Positions 45,198 to 54,024 of a stretch of DNA of 64,000 nt are shown one piece after another. Position 1 is the first letter of the stretch. Every line of letters starts with the position of its first letter. Origin of the DNA: JBBRHQ01 sp963725315 (GTDB taxonomy: Bacteria > Actinomycetota > Thermoleophilia > Solirubrobacterales > 70-9); NCBI GenBank assembly GCA_963725315.1, contig CAVRYA010000010.1, positions 248,001 through 312,000 on the forward strand. Reading direction: 5' to 3'. The notes under the pieces were generated by a model. That model saw only the letters and a program-made list of their open reading frames with translations, did no database searches and was not told where the DNA came from. A program made the position numbers and the translations under genes.

Positions 45198-45281
45198 GCG
45201 GCTGTGGCGGAACTGGTCTACGCGCGGTCCTCAGGCGGCCGTGGGCGAAAGCCCTTGGGGGTTCGAGTCCCTCCAGCCGCA
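45198..45281 (+). tRNA. tRNA-Leu (anticodon CAG)
   Basis: An 84-base class II tRNA. Acceptor GCGGCTG pairs with CAGCCGC, anticodon loop CTCAGGC gives anticodon CAG (reads CUG), and the long variable arm GTGGGCGAAAGCCC is followed by T arm GGGGGTTCGAGTCCCTC (contains one mismatch-tolerant pair). The discriminator is A and CCA is not encoded. A LAGLIDADG gene starts 17 bases downstream. Confidence 0.95.
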
Positions 45282-45298
45282 TCGAAGAAAGGCGCCGG

Positions 45299-46060
45299 TT
45301 GCACCCGGCGGTTACCGTAGCCGCCGTTCTCGAGCTGGCGCGCGAGGGGGCCAGCGACACCGAGATCGCTGAGTACCTCGGAATCCCCCGACCGACGGTG
45401 CGGGACTGGACCGCAGGGCGACTTCCGCGGTCGTTTGCCCCGAAAGGCGACTCGCACGGATCGGCGTGTACGGGCTGCGGTGGAAACCCGCATCAGATGC
45501 AATCCCTTCCCGCTGACTATGCCTATCTGCTCGGCCTGTATCTCGGCGACGGAGTGATCTCGGCCCACCGACGGCGCGTCTACCGCCTGCGCATCTATCT
45601 CGACAAGCGCTACCCGGGCATCGTCGCTTCCTGCAAGGAAGCGATGGGCGCCGTTATGCCAGCCAACTCAGTCAACGCCTTCTTGAAGCCCGACAACTGC
45701 TTCGAGGTGTCGAGCTACTCGAAGGCCTGGCCTTGCCTATTCCCCCAAGCAGGCCCCGGAATGAAGCACACGCGTCGAATCGAGCTGGCCGATTGGCAGC
45801 GCGAGCTCATGGAGCGGCACCCCAAGCTCCTGCTCCGCGGCCTGATCCACTCCGACGGCTGCCGCTTCATCAACACCGGCACGGGAGGCTGGCGCTGCCC
45901 TCGCTACGCGTTCTCCAACACCTCCGATGACATCCTCGGCATCTTCTGCGATACCTGCGACCTGCTCGGGGTCCGTTGGACCACGGCGCCGCGGACCGTC
46001 TATGTCTCCCGCAAATCCGACGTCGAGTTCCTCGACACCTTCATCGGCCCCAAGCGCTGA
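45299..46060 (+). CDS. LAGLIDADG endonuclease-like protein with N-terminal HTH, adjacent to tRNA-Leu
   Basis: 253 residues from TTG 45299, which is preceded by GAAAGG at good distance; the longer open frame is rejected because it would run through the tRNA. Residues 1-45 form a helix-turn-helix (S-D-T-E-I-A-E-Y-L-G-I-P-R-P-T-V-R-D-W). Cys57/Cys60 form a CxxC. The first LAGLIDADG helix is Y-L-L-G-L-Y-L-G-D-G at about 76-85 and the second is L-L-R-G-L-I-H-S-D-G further on, both keeping the catalytic-position Asp. It is either a free-standing homing endonuclease or a WhiA-like DNA-binding relative. No intron or intein host is visible. Confidence 0.8.
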   Translation: MHPAVTVAAVLELAREGASDTEIAEYLGIPRPTVRDWTAGRLPRSFAPKGDSHGSACTGCGGNPHQMQSLPADYAYLLGLYLGDGVISAHRRRVYRLRIYLDKRYPGIVASCKEAMGAVMPANSVNAFLKPDNCFEVSSYSKAWPCLFPQAGPGMKHTRRIELADWQRELMERHPKLLLRGLIHSDGCRFINTGTGGWRCPRYAFSNTSDDILGIFCDTCDLLGVRWTTAPRTVYVSRKSDVEFLDTFIGPKR

Positions 46061-46071
46061 ACCAGGGCAAA

Positions 46072-46102
46072 AGCGAAGGGCGGCCCGGGGCCGCCCTTCG
46101 CT
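46072..46102 (-). terminator. Strong hairpin terminator between convergent genes
   Basis: AGCGAAGGGCGGCC pairs perfectly with GGCCGCCCTTCGCT over a 3-base loop. On the minus strand it is followed by TTTT, so it ends the 46132-46956 gene; it may also stop the LAGLIDADG transcript from the other side. Confidence 0.88.
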
Positions 46103-46131
46103 GATCAACTTGCGATCCGCCTGGGCCGTCG

Positions 46132-46956
46132 CTACTTGACCGTGCAGGCCTGCTGATCCGTCGCCAGCAGGGAGCCGGAGCGGCTCGGGCCCGAGTTGCT
46201 CGTGTAGTGGAAAGTGCCCTTGTAGAACCACTTGCCGTGGCTGCACTTGGCGCTGGAGAAGTAGTGCTTCGTCCTGATCGTCTTGCGGATCGTCCTCTTG
46301 CCGCGATGGATCGTCTTGGTGCGCTTCGTGACCCAGGGCTTGTGCTGGACGGTCACGTCGAAGATCGTCGCCGCGGTCCCGAACGGGAGCTGCGGGACGG
46401 TGACGTCGAGCTTCCAGCCGTACTTGGCCGAGTTGATCTTGAACAGCTCGCCGACGAGGACCTGCACCGCGTCCACGCCGAGGGTCTCGGAGTAGACGTG
46501 CAGGAGGAGGATCGGGTGCCCATTCTTTGGCTTGCCCCCGAAGGCTGTGATGTCGGTGGCGGTGTCCGGGGCGGCCGGATCCCCGGCTATCTTGACCACG
46601 GCCTTGCCCTTGCCGACGATCGCCTTGGGGCACACTGCCTTGGCCTGGGCGGTGGTCGTCGCATTCAGGTTCTTCCTGCACTGGGGCAGGCCCTTGCTGT
46701 CGAACTTGATGTCCTTGTCGTAGTAGATCACGGCATGGTCGACCGGAGTGATCGCGTAGGCGCCGCTGCCGGTCGTCCCGGTGGTCGTCACGCTCCGCAG
46801 CTTGACGTTGCCGCGCTTGGTCTTCGACTGCTTGCTCGGGCTGGCCGTCACCGCCATCTCCTGCGTGTTGAGCGTGTTGCCGGCACCGGCGGCCACCGCC
46901 GAGATTCCCACAGCGAGGGCTAGGCCGACCACCCAGATCAGATGCTTGCGTCCCAT
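46132..46956 (-). CDS. Secreted protein, paralogue of the next gene, unknown function
   Basis: 274 residues with a signal peptide (about 1-26). The mature protein is beta-rich with cysteines at Q-C-R-K, A-V-C-P-K, A-K-C-S-H and Q-A-C-T-V, all kept in the neighbouring paralogue. Shared motifs include Y-A-I-T-P-V-D-H-A-V-I, Y-D-K-D-I-K-F-D and H-V-Y-S-x-x-L-G-V-D-A-V-Q-V-L-V-G. No known family is recognised. ATG 46956 follows GGAGAG. A leader region resembling that of the paralogue lies upstream. Confidence 0.75.
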   Translation of the reverse strand: MGRKHLIWVVGLALAVGISAVAAGAGNTLNTQEMAVTASPSKQSKTKRGNVKLRSVTTTGTTGSGAYAITPVDHAVIYYDKDIKFDSKGLPQCRKNLNATTTAQAKAVCPKAIVGKGKAVVKIAGDPAAPDTATDITAFGGKPKNGHPILLLHVYSETLGVDAVQVLVGELFKINSAKYGWKLDVTVPQLPFGTAATIFDVTVQHKPWVTKRTKTIHRGKRTIRKTIRTKHYFSSAKCSHGKWFYKGTFHYTSNSGPSRSGSLLATDQQACTVK

Positions 46957-47111
46957 GCTTCGACTCTCCTTCGTTTGGACGCCCTCGACGGCGTCGGCTT
47001 TCCCGCTGACTCCCCGCGGCCTCTTCAACTCCCTACGGCCTCTTCACGGCCGAAACTATCAAGCCCCATACCCCGTGGGCGCCTCGAGAAACGATCCAGT
47101 ACCACGGCAAA

Positions 47112-47141
47112 GAGAAGGGCGGCCCGGAGGCCGCCCTTCTC
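47112..47141 (-). terminator. Rho-independent terminator of the 47173-47985 gene
   Basis: GAGAAGGGCGGCC pairs with GGCCGCCCTTCTC over a 4-base loop, followed by TTT on the minus strand. It resembles the terminator at 46072-46102, so the duplication that produced the two paralogues probably included the terminator. Confidence 0.88.
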
Positions 47142-47172
47142 GGTGCATCTCTTCACTCCTCTACGCGAACCG

Positions 47173-47985
47173 CTACTTGACCGAGCAGTTCTGCGAGCTC
47201 GAGGCGGGCAGGGAGCCCGACTTCGCCGGACCTGCGTTGCTCGTGTAGTGGAACGTGCCCTTGTAGAACCACTTGCCGTGGCTGCACTTGGCGCTCACGT
47301 ACTTGTGCTTGGTCTTGACCGTGACCTTGCGGCCGTGGCGGCGGACCGTCTTCCTGGTCACCACCGGCTTGTGCTGGACGGTGACGTCGAAGATCGTCGT
47401 CGCGGTCCCGAACGGGAGCGGCGGGACGGTGACGTCGAGCTTCCAGCCGTACTTGCCGCTGATCTTGAACAGCTTCCCGACCAGCACCTGCACGGCGTCA
47501 ACGCCGAGGCTGGCGGAGTAGACGTGCAGGAGGATCACCGGGTGTCCGCCAACGGGCTTGCCGTTGAAGGCCGTGATGTTCGTGGCCGTGTCCGGCGACG
47601 CCGGGGAACCGGCGATCTTCACAACCGCCTGGCCTGTGCCGATCTGCGACTTGCCGCACAGCGCCTTGGCCTGTGCAGTGGTCTTCCCGGTCAGCGACTT
47701 CGCGCACTGCGGAACCCCCGCGGTGTCGAACTTGATGTCCTTGTCGTAGAAGATGACGGCGTGGTCCACCGGGGTGATCGCATAGGCGCCGGTGGTCGTC
47801 GAACCCGTGGTCGTCAGGCTCCGAAGCTTCGCGTTGCCGAACTTGGTCTTCGACTGCTTGCTCGACGCCACGGTTACCGACATCGACTGAGTGTTGTCCG
47901 TGTTGCCGGCGGCCATGGCGATGGCCGAAACACCCAGAGCTAGGGCCAGGCCCATCACCCAAACCAGATGCTTGCGCTTCCGCAT
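47173..47985 (-). CDS. Secreted protein, tandem paralogue, unknown function
   Basis: 270 residues. The signal peptide is about 1-26, and the mature part aligns end to end with the product of 46132-46956 at roughly 60-65 percent identity by eye, including all four cysteines. The main difference is a basic segment near residue 225 (shorter run of Lys/Arg-Thr here). ATG 47985 follows GGAGAG. Export and paired cysteines suggest an extracellular structural or binding protein; no function is proposed. Confidence 0.75.
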   Translation of the reverse strand: MRKRKHLVWVMGLALALGVSAIAMAAGNTDNTQSMSVTVASSKQSKTKFGNAKLRSLTTTGSTTTGAYAITPVDHAVIFYDKDIKFDTAGVPQCAKSLTGKTTAQAKALCGKSQIGTGQAVVKIAGSPASPDTATNITAFNGKPVGGHPVILLHVYSASLGVDAVQVLVGKLFKISGKYGWKLDVTVPPLPFGTATTIFDVTVQHKPVVTRKTVRRHGRKVTVKTKHKYVSAKCSHGKWFYKGTFHYTSNAGPAKSGSLPASSSQNCSVK

Positions 47986-48085
47986 TCTCGTTGACTCTCC
48001 TTGGTCCTGACGCCTGCACGGGCGTCGACTTTCCCGCGGACCTCCCGCGGCTTCTCTCTCCCGGCCCGAACCTATCAGGGCTTGG
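47986..48085 (-). promoter_or_regulatory. Structured 5' leader shared by both secreted paralogues
   Basis: The minus-strand leader has hairpin CCGCGG-GAGGT-CCGCGG, then GGAAAG, then a second stem GACGCC-n-GGCGTC and the AAGGAGAGTC ribosome-binding site. The other paralogue (46957-47055) repeats this layout with changed bases: the first stem is shortened and the second loop differs while its stem still pairs. The pattern suggests a selected RNA structure; I cannot assign it to a riboswitch class. Confidence 0.45.
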
Positions 48086-48169
48086 GCCGCCCTACCGAAA
48101 AACGAGGCGGGCCGCGAAGTTGCGGTCCTCCTCCCCGTTGACAATAGATACCCCCGCTGTACTTACCCG

Positions 48170-49744
48170 TTACGGCCTCGAGAAAACGTGCTGGTACTTG
48201 GTCGCCGGCTGCCCTGTCTGGCCCAGCGGCGGATAGGTTCCCTGGGCCGTGCAGGGCGGGGTCGGCAGGGTGTTCGAGTTCGTCTGGTTTACGAAGGCAT
48301 AAAGCTTGATCCGGTTGTAGAGGTCCTCGGCGTCAGCCGCCGTGGCCGAGCCGGTCGCCGTCGTGAAGGTCGACTGCTCGCCGGCGCTGAGCGCGGTCCA
48401 GTCGCGCAGGATCGCGTTGATCCCGGTCGAGCACTGCCTCGTCTCGAACGAGCGCATCCCGCCGCTCTTCAGGTTGAAGGTGCCGTTGGGCTTGAGGTAG
48501 GGGTTGGCGCGGTTGACGAGCAGTCGTCGCGGGTAGGCCGAAAGCGAATCCGCGTTCAGCGGCACCCCGGTCCGCAGCTGCTTCACCTGGCGTGCGTTGG
48601 TCTCCGGGCTTCCCTGGACGGCGTTCAGGGCCGACGCGGAGTTGCCGAGGAAGCCGGCCAGCTCGTGCTTGTAGAGGCCGACCGCCTGAAGCAGCGGGTC
48701 GAGCTCCTGGAAGAACGGGTCGAGCCGACCCAGGTAGGGCGGCAGGTCCTGGAGCAGGAACTTGCGCAGCGCCGGGAACTGGTGCGGGGCAGCGCGGATC
48801 ACCGGCTTCAGACCGATCAGGAAGTCGCGCAGGATCGGGGCGAGCGCACCGGTGTCCTTGAGCACCGGCGCCAGGTTGCGGGCCGCCGGCCGGAGCTGCG
48901 TGATCAGCGGGTTGGCATTCGCCGCGAAGCGGTCGAGCCGGTTCAGGGTCAGCCGCGACTCGTCGAGGAAGGTCGGCAGGACGAGGAAGAGAGCCCGCAG
49001 GTCCTGGTTGCGGCGCGCCGTCGTCTGAAACACGGCGTTGCTGTTACGGATCAGGCCCTGGAGCTGCCCTTGGCGGGCGGTGAGCGCGTTGAGCACAACA
49101 CCGGTGTTGCGGACGAACTGGCGCACCGCCACCCGCTGGGTGTCGAGCACCCGCACGACCTTGTCGGCGTCGGTCAAGGTCGGCTCGAGCAGGCCGAGGG
49201 CGGCGTTGAGGCCCTGGCCGCGCCCCCTGAAGGCGACCGCGGCGTCCGCCATCCAGTTCTGGAAGGCGACCCGCGTCCTGGCGTTGAAGGTGCGGAGGAT
49301 CTCGTCCAGCTCGACCGAAGGCGCCACCTGGGCCGAGGGCAGCTCCCCCCCATCTGGAAGTTTGGGATCGTTGCGGTCGCCGGGAGTCAGCTCGACGTAG
49401 GTCTCGCCCAGCAGCGTTTTCTGGCGCAGCATCGCCCGGGTGTTCTCGGGGACCGGGGCGTAGGTGTTGTTGAGCTCGATCGTCGCCACCGCCGAGCCGG
49501 CGTCCTTCCCGGACCCCAGCTCGATCCCGGTCACCTTGCCGACCGAGACCCCGGAGATGCGGACGTCGGACTGCTCGGCGAGCTGCCCGGCCTCCTTCAA
49601 GGGGACCTCGAGCGTGTAGCCCTTCGCTTTCAGCGGCGTCGGCCCGCCGAACGAGATCCAGAGGAAGAGCAGCAGCCCGAAGCACGACAGGGTGAAGCCG
49701 GCGATTATCACGAGCTGGGTTATCGAGGGAGCTTGCTTCTGCAT
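48170..49744 (-). CDS. Mce/MlaD family protein, sixth of the cluster
   Basis: 524 residues. An N-terminal transmembrane helix (about 10-32) precedes the MlaD domain (about 40-120: V-R-I-S-G-V-S-V-G-K-V, L-L-G-E-T-Y-V-E-L). A long alpha-helical Mce region with repeated Leu/Asn heptads follows, and a C-terminal domain with two cysteines. Mce proteins form a periplasm-spanning conduit for lipids or steroids, powered by an MceG/MlaF ATPase with YrbE permeases. It starts at ATG 49744, 4 bases after the preceding gene's stop. The last gene of six. Confidence 0.9.
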   Translation of the reverse strand: MQKQAPSITQLVIIAGFTLSCFGLLLFLWISFGGPTPLKAKGYTLEVPLKEAGQLAEQSDVRISGVSVGKVTGIELGSGKDAGSAVATIELNNTYAPVPENTRAMLRQKTLLGETYVELTPGDRNDPKLPDGGELPSAQVAPSVELDEILRTFNARTRVAFQNWMADAAVAFRGRGQGLNAALGLLEPTLTDADKVVRVLDTQRVAVRQFVRNTGVVLNALTARQGQLQGLIRNSNAVFQTTARRNQDLRALFLVLPTFLDESRLTLNRLDRFAANANPLITQLRPAARNLAPVLKDTGALAPILRDFLIGLKPVIRAAPHQFPALRKFLLQDLPPYLGRLDPFFQELDPLLQAVGLYKHELAGFLGNSASALNAVQGSPETNARQVKQLRTGVPLNADSLSAYPRRLLVNRANPYLKPNGTFNLKSGGMRSFETRQCSTGINAILRDWTALSAGEQSTFTTATGSATAADAEDLYNRIKLYAFVNQTNSNTLPTPPCTAQGTYPPLGQTGQPATKYQHVFSRP

Positions 49745-49748
49745 CAGG

Positions 49749-51065
49749 TCACGGTGGGCAGATGTCGGCGGCGGTCGGCAGCTGGGAGGTCTGCAGATTC
49801 GTCCTCAGGAGGGGGTTCCCCAACGCGGCCTGCTCGGCGGTGAACGCCGTGTTGCAGGTGATGATCAGCAGGCCGCGCCGCAGCGGGCCTCCCGCGTCCT
49901 GGGTGAGGAAGATCGAGTTGAAGTTGTGGTTCAGCCAGGAGAGCCAGAACAGGTAACCCTCCTGGGTCGAGCCCGGCGGGTTGTAGGCGAGCATGTTGAG
50001 CAGCGTGTTGAGGTCGGTGAAGGCGCTGCGCAGGTTCTTCGAGGTCTTCTCCAACGGCTTCGATGCCTGCACCAGGTGGGTCACGGTCGGGCGGATCTGG
50101 CGGGTGAACGGCCGGATCTGGTCGCGGATCGGGACCGTCGTCTCCCGGAAGGTCTCCTGGGTCGCCTGAAGCGCCGGCTTCAGGTCCACGGCCGAGGGGA
50201 TCAGCGCCAGCAGGGCGGGCCGCAGCACACGCGAGAGCCGGTCGGAGCGCTCCAGGTTCGTGTCCGCCGCGCGGAGAGTCGAGGGCAGCTCAACCAGCGA
50301 CTGCTGGAGAGCGGCCTGCTGGTTGGCGAAGTGGCCCAGGGCCGCATCGGTGGAGTCGACGAACCGCGCCAGGTCTGCGTCGTGGTGGCCGAGCTCCTCG
50401 GCGATCAGGCGGAAGCTGTGGACCGAGCGGCGGATGTTGTCACGCCGAACCTCGAGCGCCCGGTTGATGCGGGCGAGATCGCGGGTGAACGGCTCGAAGC
50501 GCCGCAGCGCGGAGGAGAACTGCCGCCCGTTGCCGCCCAGGCCCCTGCCGCCGCCCTCGAGCAGCAACGCCAGATACTCGCGCGTATCGGCGTCGAGGGT
50601 CGAGAGGATCTGGTCCGGCTGGACGTTGGGCAGCGTCTGCGCCAGCGGGATCGTCGAGCCCTGCGGCGGCGTCTTGCCGCTCTTCCCCGGATCGACCTCG
50701 ATCACCATGTCGTTTAAGCCGGTCTTCGGCCGCAGCAGCAGGGTCGCGTCGGAGTGGATCAGGTCCGCGTACTTGGGGTCGATGTCCATCTCGACGACGG
50801 CGACGCCGTCCTCGAGGCTGACGCCGCCGACCTTGCCGACCTGGATCCCGGCGATGTCGATCGCCTGTCCCTGGCCCGGCGTCACGGCCTGCGCCGTCGT
50901 GAATTCGGCGTTCACCTTGTAGAAGTCCTGGCCAAGGCCCGGCACCCAGCCCGGGAGGGCCGCCTTCTGGTAGGAGAGAATGACCAGCAGCGTGAACAGC
51001 GCCAGGAGGATCAGGACGATGATGGCGATGAAGTCACGCAGGTGGGTCTTGATTGCTCGCTTCAT
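49749..51065 (-). CDS. Mce/MlaD family protein, fifth of the cluster
   Basis: 438 residues. The N-terminal transmembrane helix (about 12-32) is followed by an MlaD domain (A-I-D-I-A-G-I-Q-V-G-K-V at about 65) and a long helical needle domain. In many actinobacterial mce operons the fifth protein is a lipoprotein; no lipobox is present here. ATG 51065 overlaps the upstream TGA by one base (TGATG), showing translational coupling. The C-terminus has one cysteine and no extra domain. Confidence 0.88.
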   Translation of the reverse strand: MKRAIKTHLRDFIAIIVLILLALFTLLVILSYQKAALPGWVPGLGQDFYKVNAEFTTAQAVTPGQGQAIDIAGIQVGKVGGVSLEDGVAVVEMDIDPKYADLIHSDATLLLRPKTGLNDMVIEVDPGKSGKTPPQGSTIPLAQTLPNVQPDQILSTLDADTREYLALLLEGGGRGLGGNGRQFSSALRRFEPFTRDLARINRALEVRRDNIRRSVHSFRLIAEELGHHDADLARFVDSTDAALGHFANQQAALQQSLVELPSTLRAADTNLERSDRLSRVLRPALLALIPSAVDLKPALQATQETFRETTVPIRDQIRPFTRQIRPTVTHLVQASKPLEKTSKNLRSAFTDLNTLLNMLAYNPPGSTQEGYLFWLSWLNHNFNSIFLTQDAGGPLRRGLLIITCNTAFTAEQAALGNPLLRTNLQTSQLPTAADICPP

Positions 51066-52582
51066 CAGGGGTACTGGGTCGGGTTGGGCGGACCGGCAGC
51101 GGCGGCCGGGCCGTTGAGGTTCGGGACGGCGTTCTTGAAGCAGGGCTTGCCCGACTTGATCGGCGGCGCCCCATGGCCCTGCGGGCGCATGCCCAGCGGC
51201 GTCGAGATCGTGTTCCCGAACATGGTCCCGCCCCTGCCAGCGGTGCTCCCGCCCGGGTTCGGCTGGTTCACCGTCACCGGGCCGCCGCCAGGCTGGAAGC
51301 GGACGTAGGGACCATTGCCGTCGAAGTTCTCGCTCTCGCCGGAGACGCCCGTCGTGGCGTAGAAGAACTCCCGGTAGTTGGGCTGGCCCGAGGTGAAGCT
51401 ATAGGGGCCGAAGTTGTCCTGGAGGACGACGTTTCCGGCCGGGATCAGGTTGTGGGTGACGCAGCGGTTGAACTTGGTGAGTTGCGGGAGCAGGCCGAGG
51501 GTCGCCTGGGTTGCGTTGTTGAGCTGCGGGGTGCCGCGCGCCAGCAGCGAGGCGATTCCGCCCAGCTCGCGCTTGCTGAGCAGTGGCTTGGCCTGCTTCA
51601 GCCAGGGCAGGGCAGCGTTGATCGTCGCCGGCAGCTCGGCGATCCCCGGCCGGGCCGCGATCGCATAGCCTCGCAGGGCCGGCAGGGCGGCGTTGAGGTC
51701 GACGAGCGACCGCTTCGCCGTGTCGAGGGTCGGCGCCAGCAGCCGGATCGACTCCGAGAGGTTGGCCGACTGCGCCGCGAGTGCCCCGGTGAAGGTGTCA
51801 AGGTTTGAGATCAGCCCCTGGAGCTGCGTCTCCCTGCTCGCCAGCGTCTTGAAGATCCGGTTGCCGCCGACGAGCAGCTGGGAGAGGTCGTCGGGCCGCT
51901 CGCCCAGCAGCGCCTCGTTGACAATCGCCGACCCGCGGCTGGCGGCGGCGCCGTAGTCGAAGGTCTGGTTGAGCGCTGTGGCCGCGCTCTCGCCCTGGAC
52001 GTCGGGATCCTGCGTCCTGTCCTCGGCCGGGGTCGGCTGATGGGTCAGCGCGGTGCCGAAGCCGATCAGCAGCCGCTGCAGGTTGGTGCGCTCGGGCCGT
52101 TGCAGGGCGGTCAGGAGCTGGTCGAGCTGGACCGCGGTCGCCGTGCGCGTGATCGGGATCGTCGCCTTGTCGGGCATTTCGGGGGCGCTGGGGCTGCCTG
52201 GATCGAGCTCAATGAAGAAGTTGCCTTCGAGGAAGATCCGCGGCCTGATGGTGGCCGAGGCGTCGGAGTGGATCGGGCGCCCGGAGTCGGAGACGGTGAA
52301 GGTGACCACCGAGCTGTTGCCCTTGCGCTCCAGCCCGGTGACCTGTCCGACGCCGACGCCGGCGATCCGGACCGGCGCCTTGTCGGAGATGTTGACCGCG
52401 TTGGCGAAGGTCGCCTTGAGCTGGTAGCCGGGGTTCTGGAACGGAAGCTCCTTGGTGAAGGCCAGCCAAACCCCGATCACAACGAGGATGATCACGATCG
52501 AGCCGATCACCGCCGGCCCGGGGCCGGCCCAGTTGCGGAAGAAGGTCTCGTTGTACTTGGTTGTCCCGGGCTTGCGCGGCAT
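51065..52582 (-). CDS. Mce/MlaD family protein, fourth of the cluster
   Basis: 505 residues. There is a short cytoplasmic N-terminus, one transmembrane helix (about 24-44), and an MlaD domain (V-R-I-A-G-V-G-V-G-Q-V at about 70, L-E-G-N-F-F-I-E-L-D-P). A helical Mce domain follows with G-L-I-S-N-L-D-T-F. The last 80 residues are Gly/Pro/Asn-rich, as in MceD-type proteins. It is 3 bases after the third gene's stop. No frame problem is seen. Confidence 0.9.
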   Translation of the reverse strand: MPRKPGTTKYNETFFRNWAGPGPAVIGSIVIILVVIGVWLAFTKELPFQNPGYQLKATFANAVNISDKAPVRIAGVGVGQVTGLERKGNSSVVTFTVSDSGRPIHSDASATIRPRIFLEGNFFIELDPGSPSAPEMPDKATIPITRTATAVQLDQLLTALQRPERTNLQRLLIGFGTALTHQPTPAEDRTQDPDVQGESAATALNQTFDYGAAASRGSAIVNEALLGERPDDLSQLLVGGNRIFKTLASRETQLQGLISNLDTFTGALAAQSANLSESIRLLAPTLDTAKRSLVDLNAALPALRGYAIAARPGIAELPATINAALPWLKQAKPLLSKRELGGIASLLARGTPQLNNATQATLGLLPQLTKFNRCVTHNLIPAGNVVLQDNFGPYSFTSGQPNYREFFYATTGVSGESENFDGNGPYVRFQPGGGPVTVNQPNPGGSTAGRGGTMFGNTISTPLGMRPQGHGAPPIKSGKPCFKNAVPNLNGPAAAAGPPNPTQYP

Positions 52583-52585
52583 CGG

Positions 52586-54024
52586 CTACCTCAGCTGCTG
52601 GGGGATCTGCCCCGAAGTCCGGATTCCCTGGTTGCCAGGCACGTTCCCGATCACCGTCTGGCCCTTGAGGAAGGGCTCGTTGCCGGCCTCGCACTCGCGC
52701 GGGTGCTGGCCCGGCGCGGCGGTATTCGGGAGCAGATTCAGGTGGAGGTGGTTGTTGGCGTTGGGGCCGTTGGCCGGCGCGGAAGAGGGACCGGCCTCAC
52801 CATTGGGATAGGTGCCGGTGAATGGAATCGGCGGCATGATCGTGATCGTCCGCAGCCAGCTGCCTCCCTTGTCGCCGTAGCTGTTCGCCGCGGCGAAGTT
52901 CTTGAAGAGGATCGTCGCGTAGTTGCAGACCGACTGGGCCGGGGTGACGTAGGCGAGGGTGGGCTTGAGGATCTTTGTGGTCCGTGTGAGGCCAGTCAAC
53001 CCGTTGGTCACGTTCGGGTCCTGGGAGAACTTCAGCAGCGCCTCCGAGGTCGGCGGGCAGCTGCGCGTTCAGCGCCGGCGAGGAGCGCAGGATCGGCGCC
53101 CCGACCTCGAAGGCCTGGGCCAGCGCCGGCGCGTTGGCGGCCAGCGCCCGCACCCCCGGCTCGAGGTCGTTGAACAGCCCGGCCGAGTTGACCAGGAAGG
53201 GCCGGATTCTCGGCAGGGTGCGGATCGTCGTCAGCTCCGTCGGCCACGCCCTTGGTGATCGAGTCCTGGATGTAGGGGCGGGCGACGGTGGCAAGGGCGC
53301 CGAATGTCTGATCGAGGGCGACGAACATGTCGGCCTGGGTCTGGGCCACCGGGGCGATCTCGCCGTTGATGTTCTCCAGCCCGTGCAGGAAGCCCGCGAG
53401 GTCGGTCTGCGGCGAGCTGAGGTTCCGCATCGCCGGAGTCAGCCGCCGGACCAGCGGACCGAGCACCCCCAGAGCCGCGTTGATCGCCGGGCCGCGGCCG
53501 GCGACGGCGCCGCCGAACTCGGTCGTGTTCTTCTGGATGTCACGCCGGGTCTTGGCCTGGAAGATGTTGAAGACCTGGTCCAGCTCGACCGGCTCCGGGC
53601 GGGCGGCCTTGAGCCCCAGACTGCCGCCCTGCGGCAGCCCCTCGCTTGAGTGCCCGGGGTTGATCTGCAGGTACTTGAGCCCCAGCGCCGATCGCGAGCG
53701 CACCACCAGGGTGGAGTCGACGGGCAACGGCTCGACGGTCTTGTCGAGCTTCAGGTCGAGCTTGGCGTGCACCGATCCGTCCTCCTCCTGGACCGGTGTA
53801 ACCGCGGTCACCGTGCCGACCCGCACGCCCCCGACCCGGACGTCGTTGTTGCGGACCAGCGCCCCGGCGTTGGGGACCACCACCGAGACCTGGTAGGTGG
53901 GGACGAAGGGCAGGCCGTTGTTGGCGTTGTAGGCGAGGAAGACGGCGACGATCACGATCAGCGTCGTCAGCGCCCCGACCAGGACCGGGCTTGCGGTGAG
54001 CCTTTGGATCGGCCGGTTGCTCAT
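52586..54024 (-). CDS. Mce/MlaD family protein, third of the cluster, two frameshifts
   Basis: Three frames form one protein of about 475 residues. From ATG 54024 come the transmembrane helix (15-35) and MlaD domain (V-R-V-G-G-V-R-V-G-T-V), then helical Mce sequence up to D-S-I-T-K-G-V-A. One surplus base at about 53240 moves to the frame T-E-L-T-T-I-R-T-L-P, and another at about 53050-53065 to the frame E-A-L-L-K-F-S-Q-D-P. That frame runs to the stop at 52586 with the usual cysteine-bearing C-terminal end. Both junctions are seamless, which favours assembly error. ATG overlaps the preceding stop. Confidence 0.82.

Noticed and set aside
45152..45298. Extended N-terminus for the LAGLIDADG gene from GTG 45152
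   Set aside because: It would translate through the whole tRNA-Leu; the TTG at 45299 has a proper ribosome-binding site.
48138..48165. TTGACA with a TACTTA-like element 16 bases on, plus strand
   Set aside because: It points into the antisense of the last mce gene and no plus-strand gene follows; probably chance.
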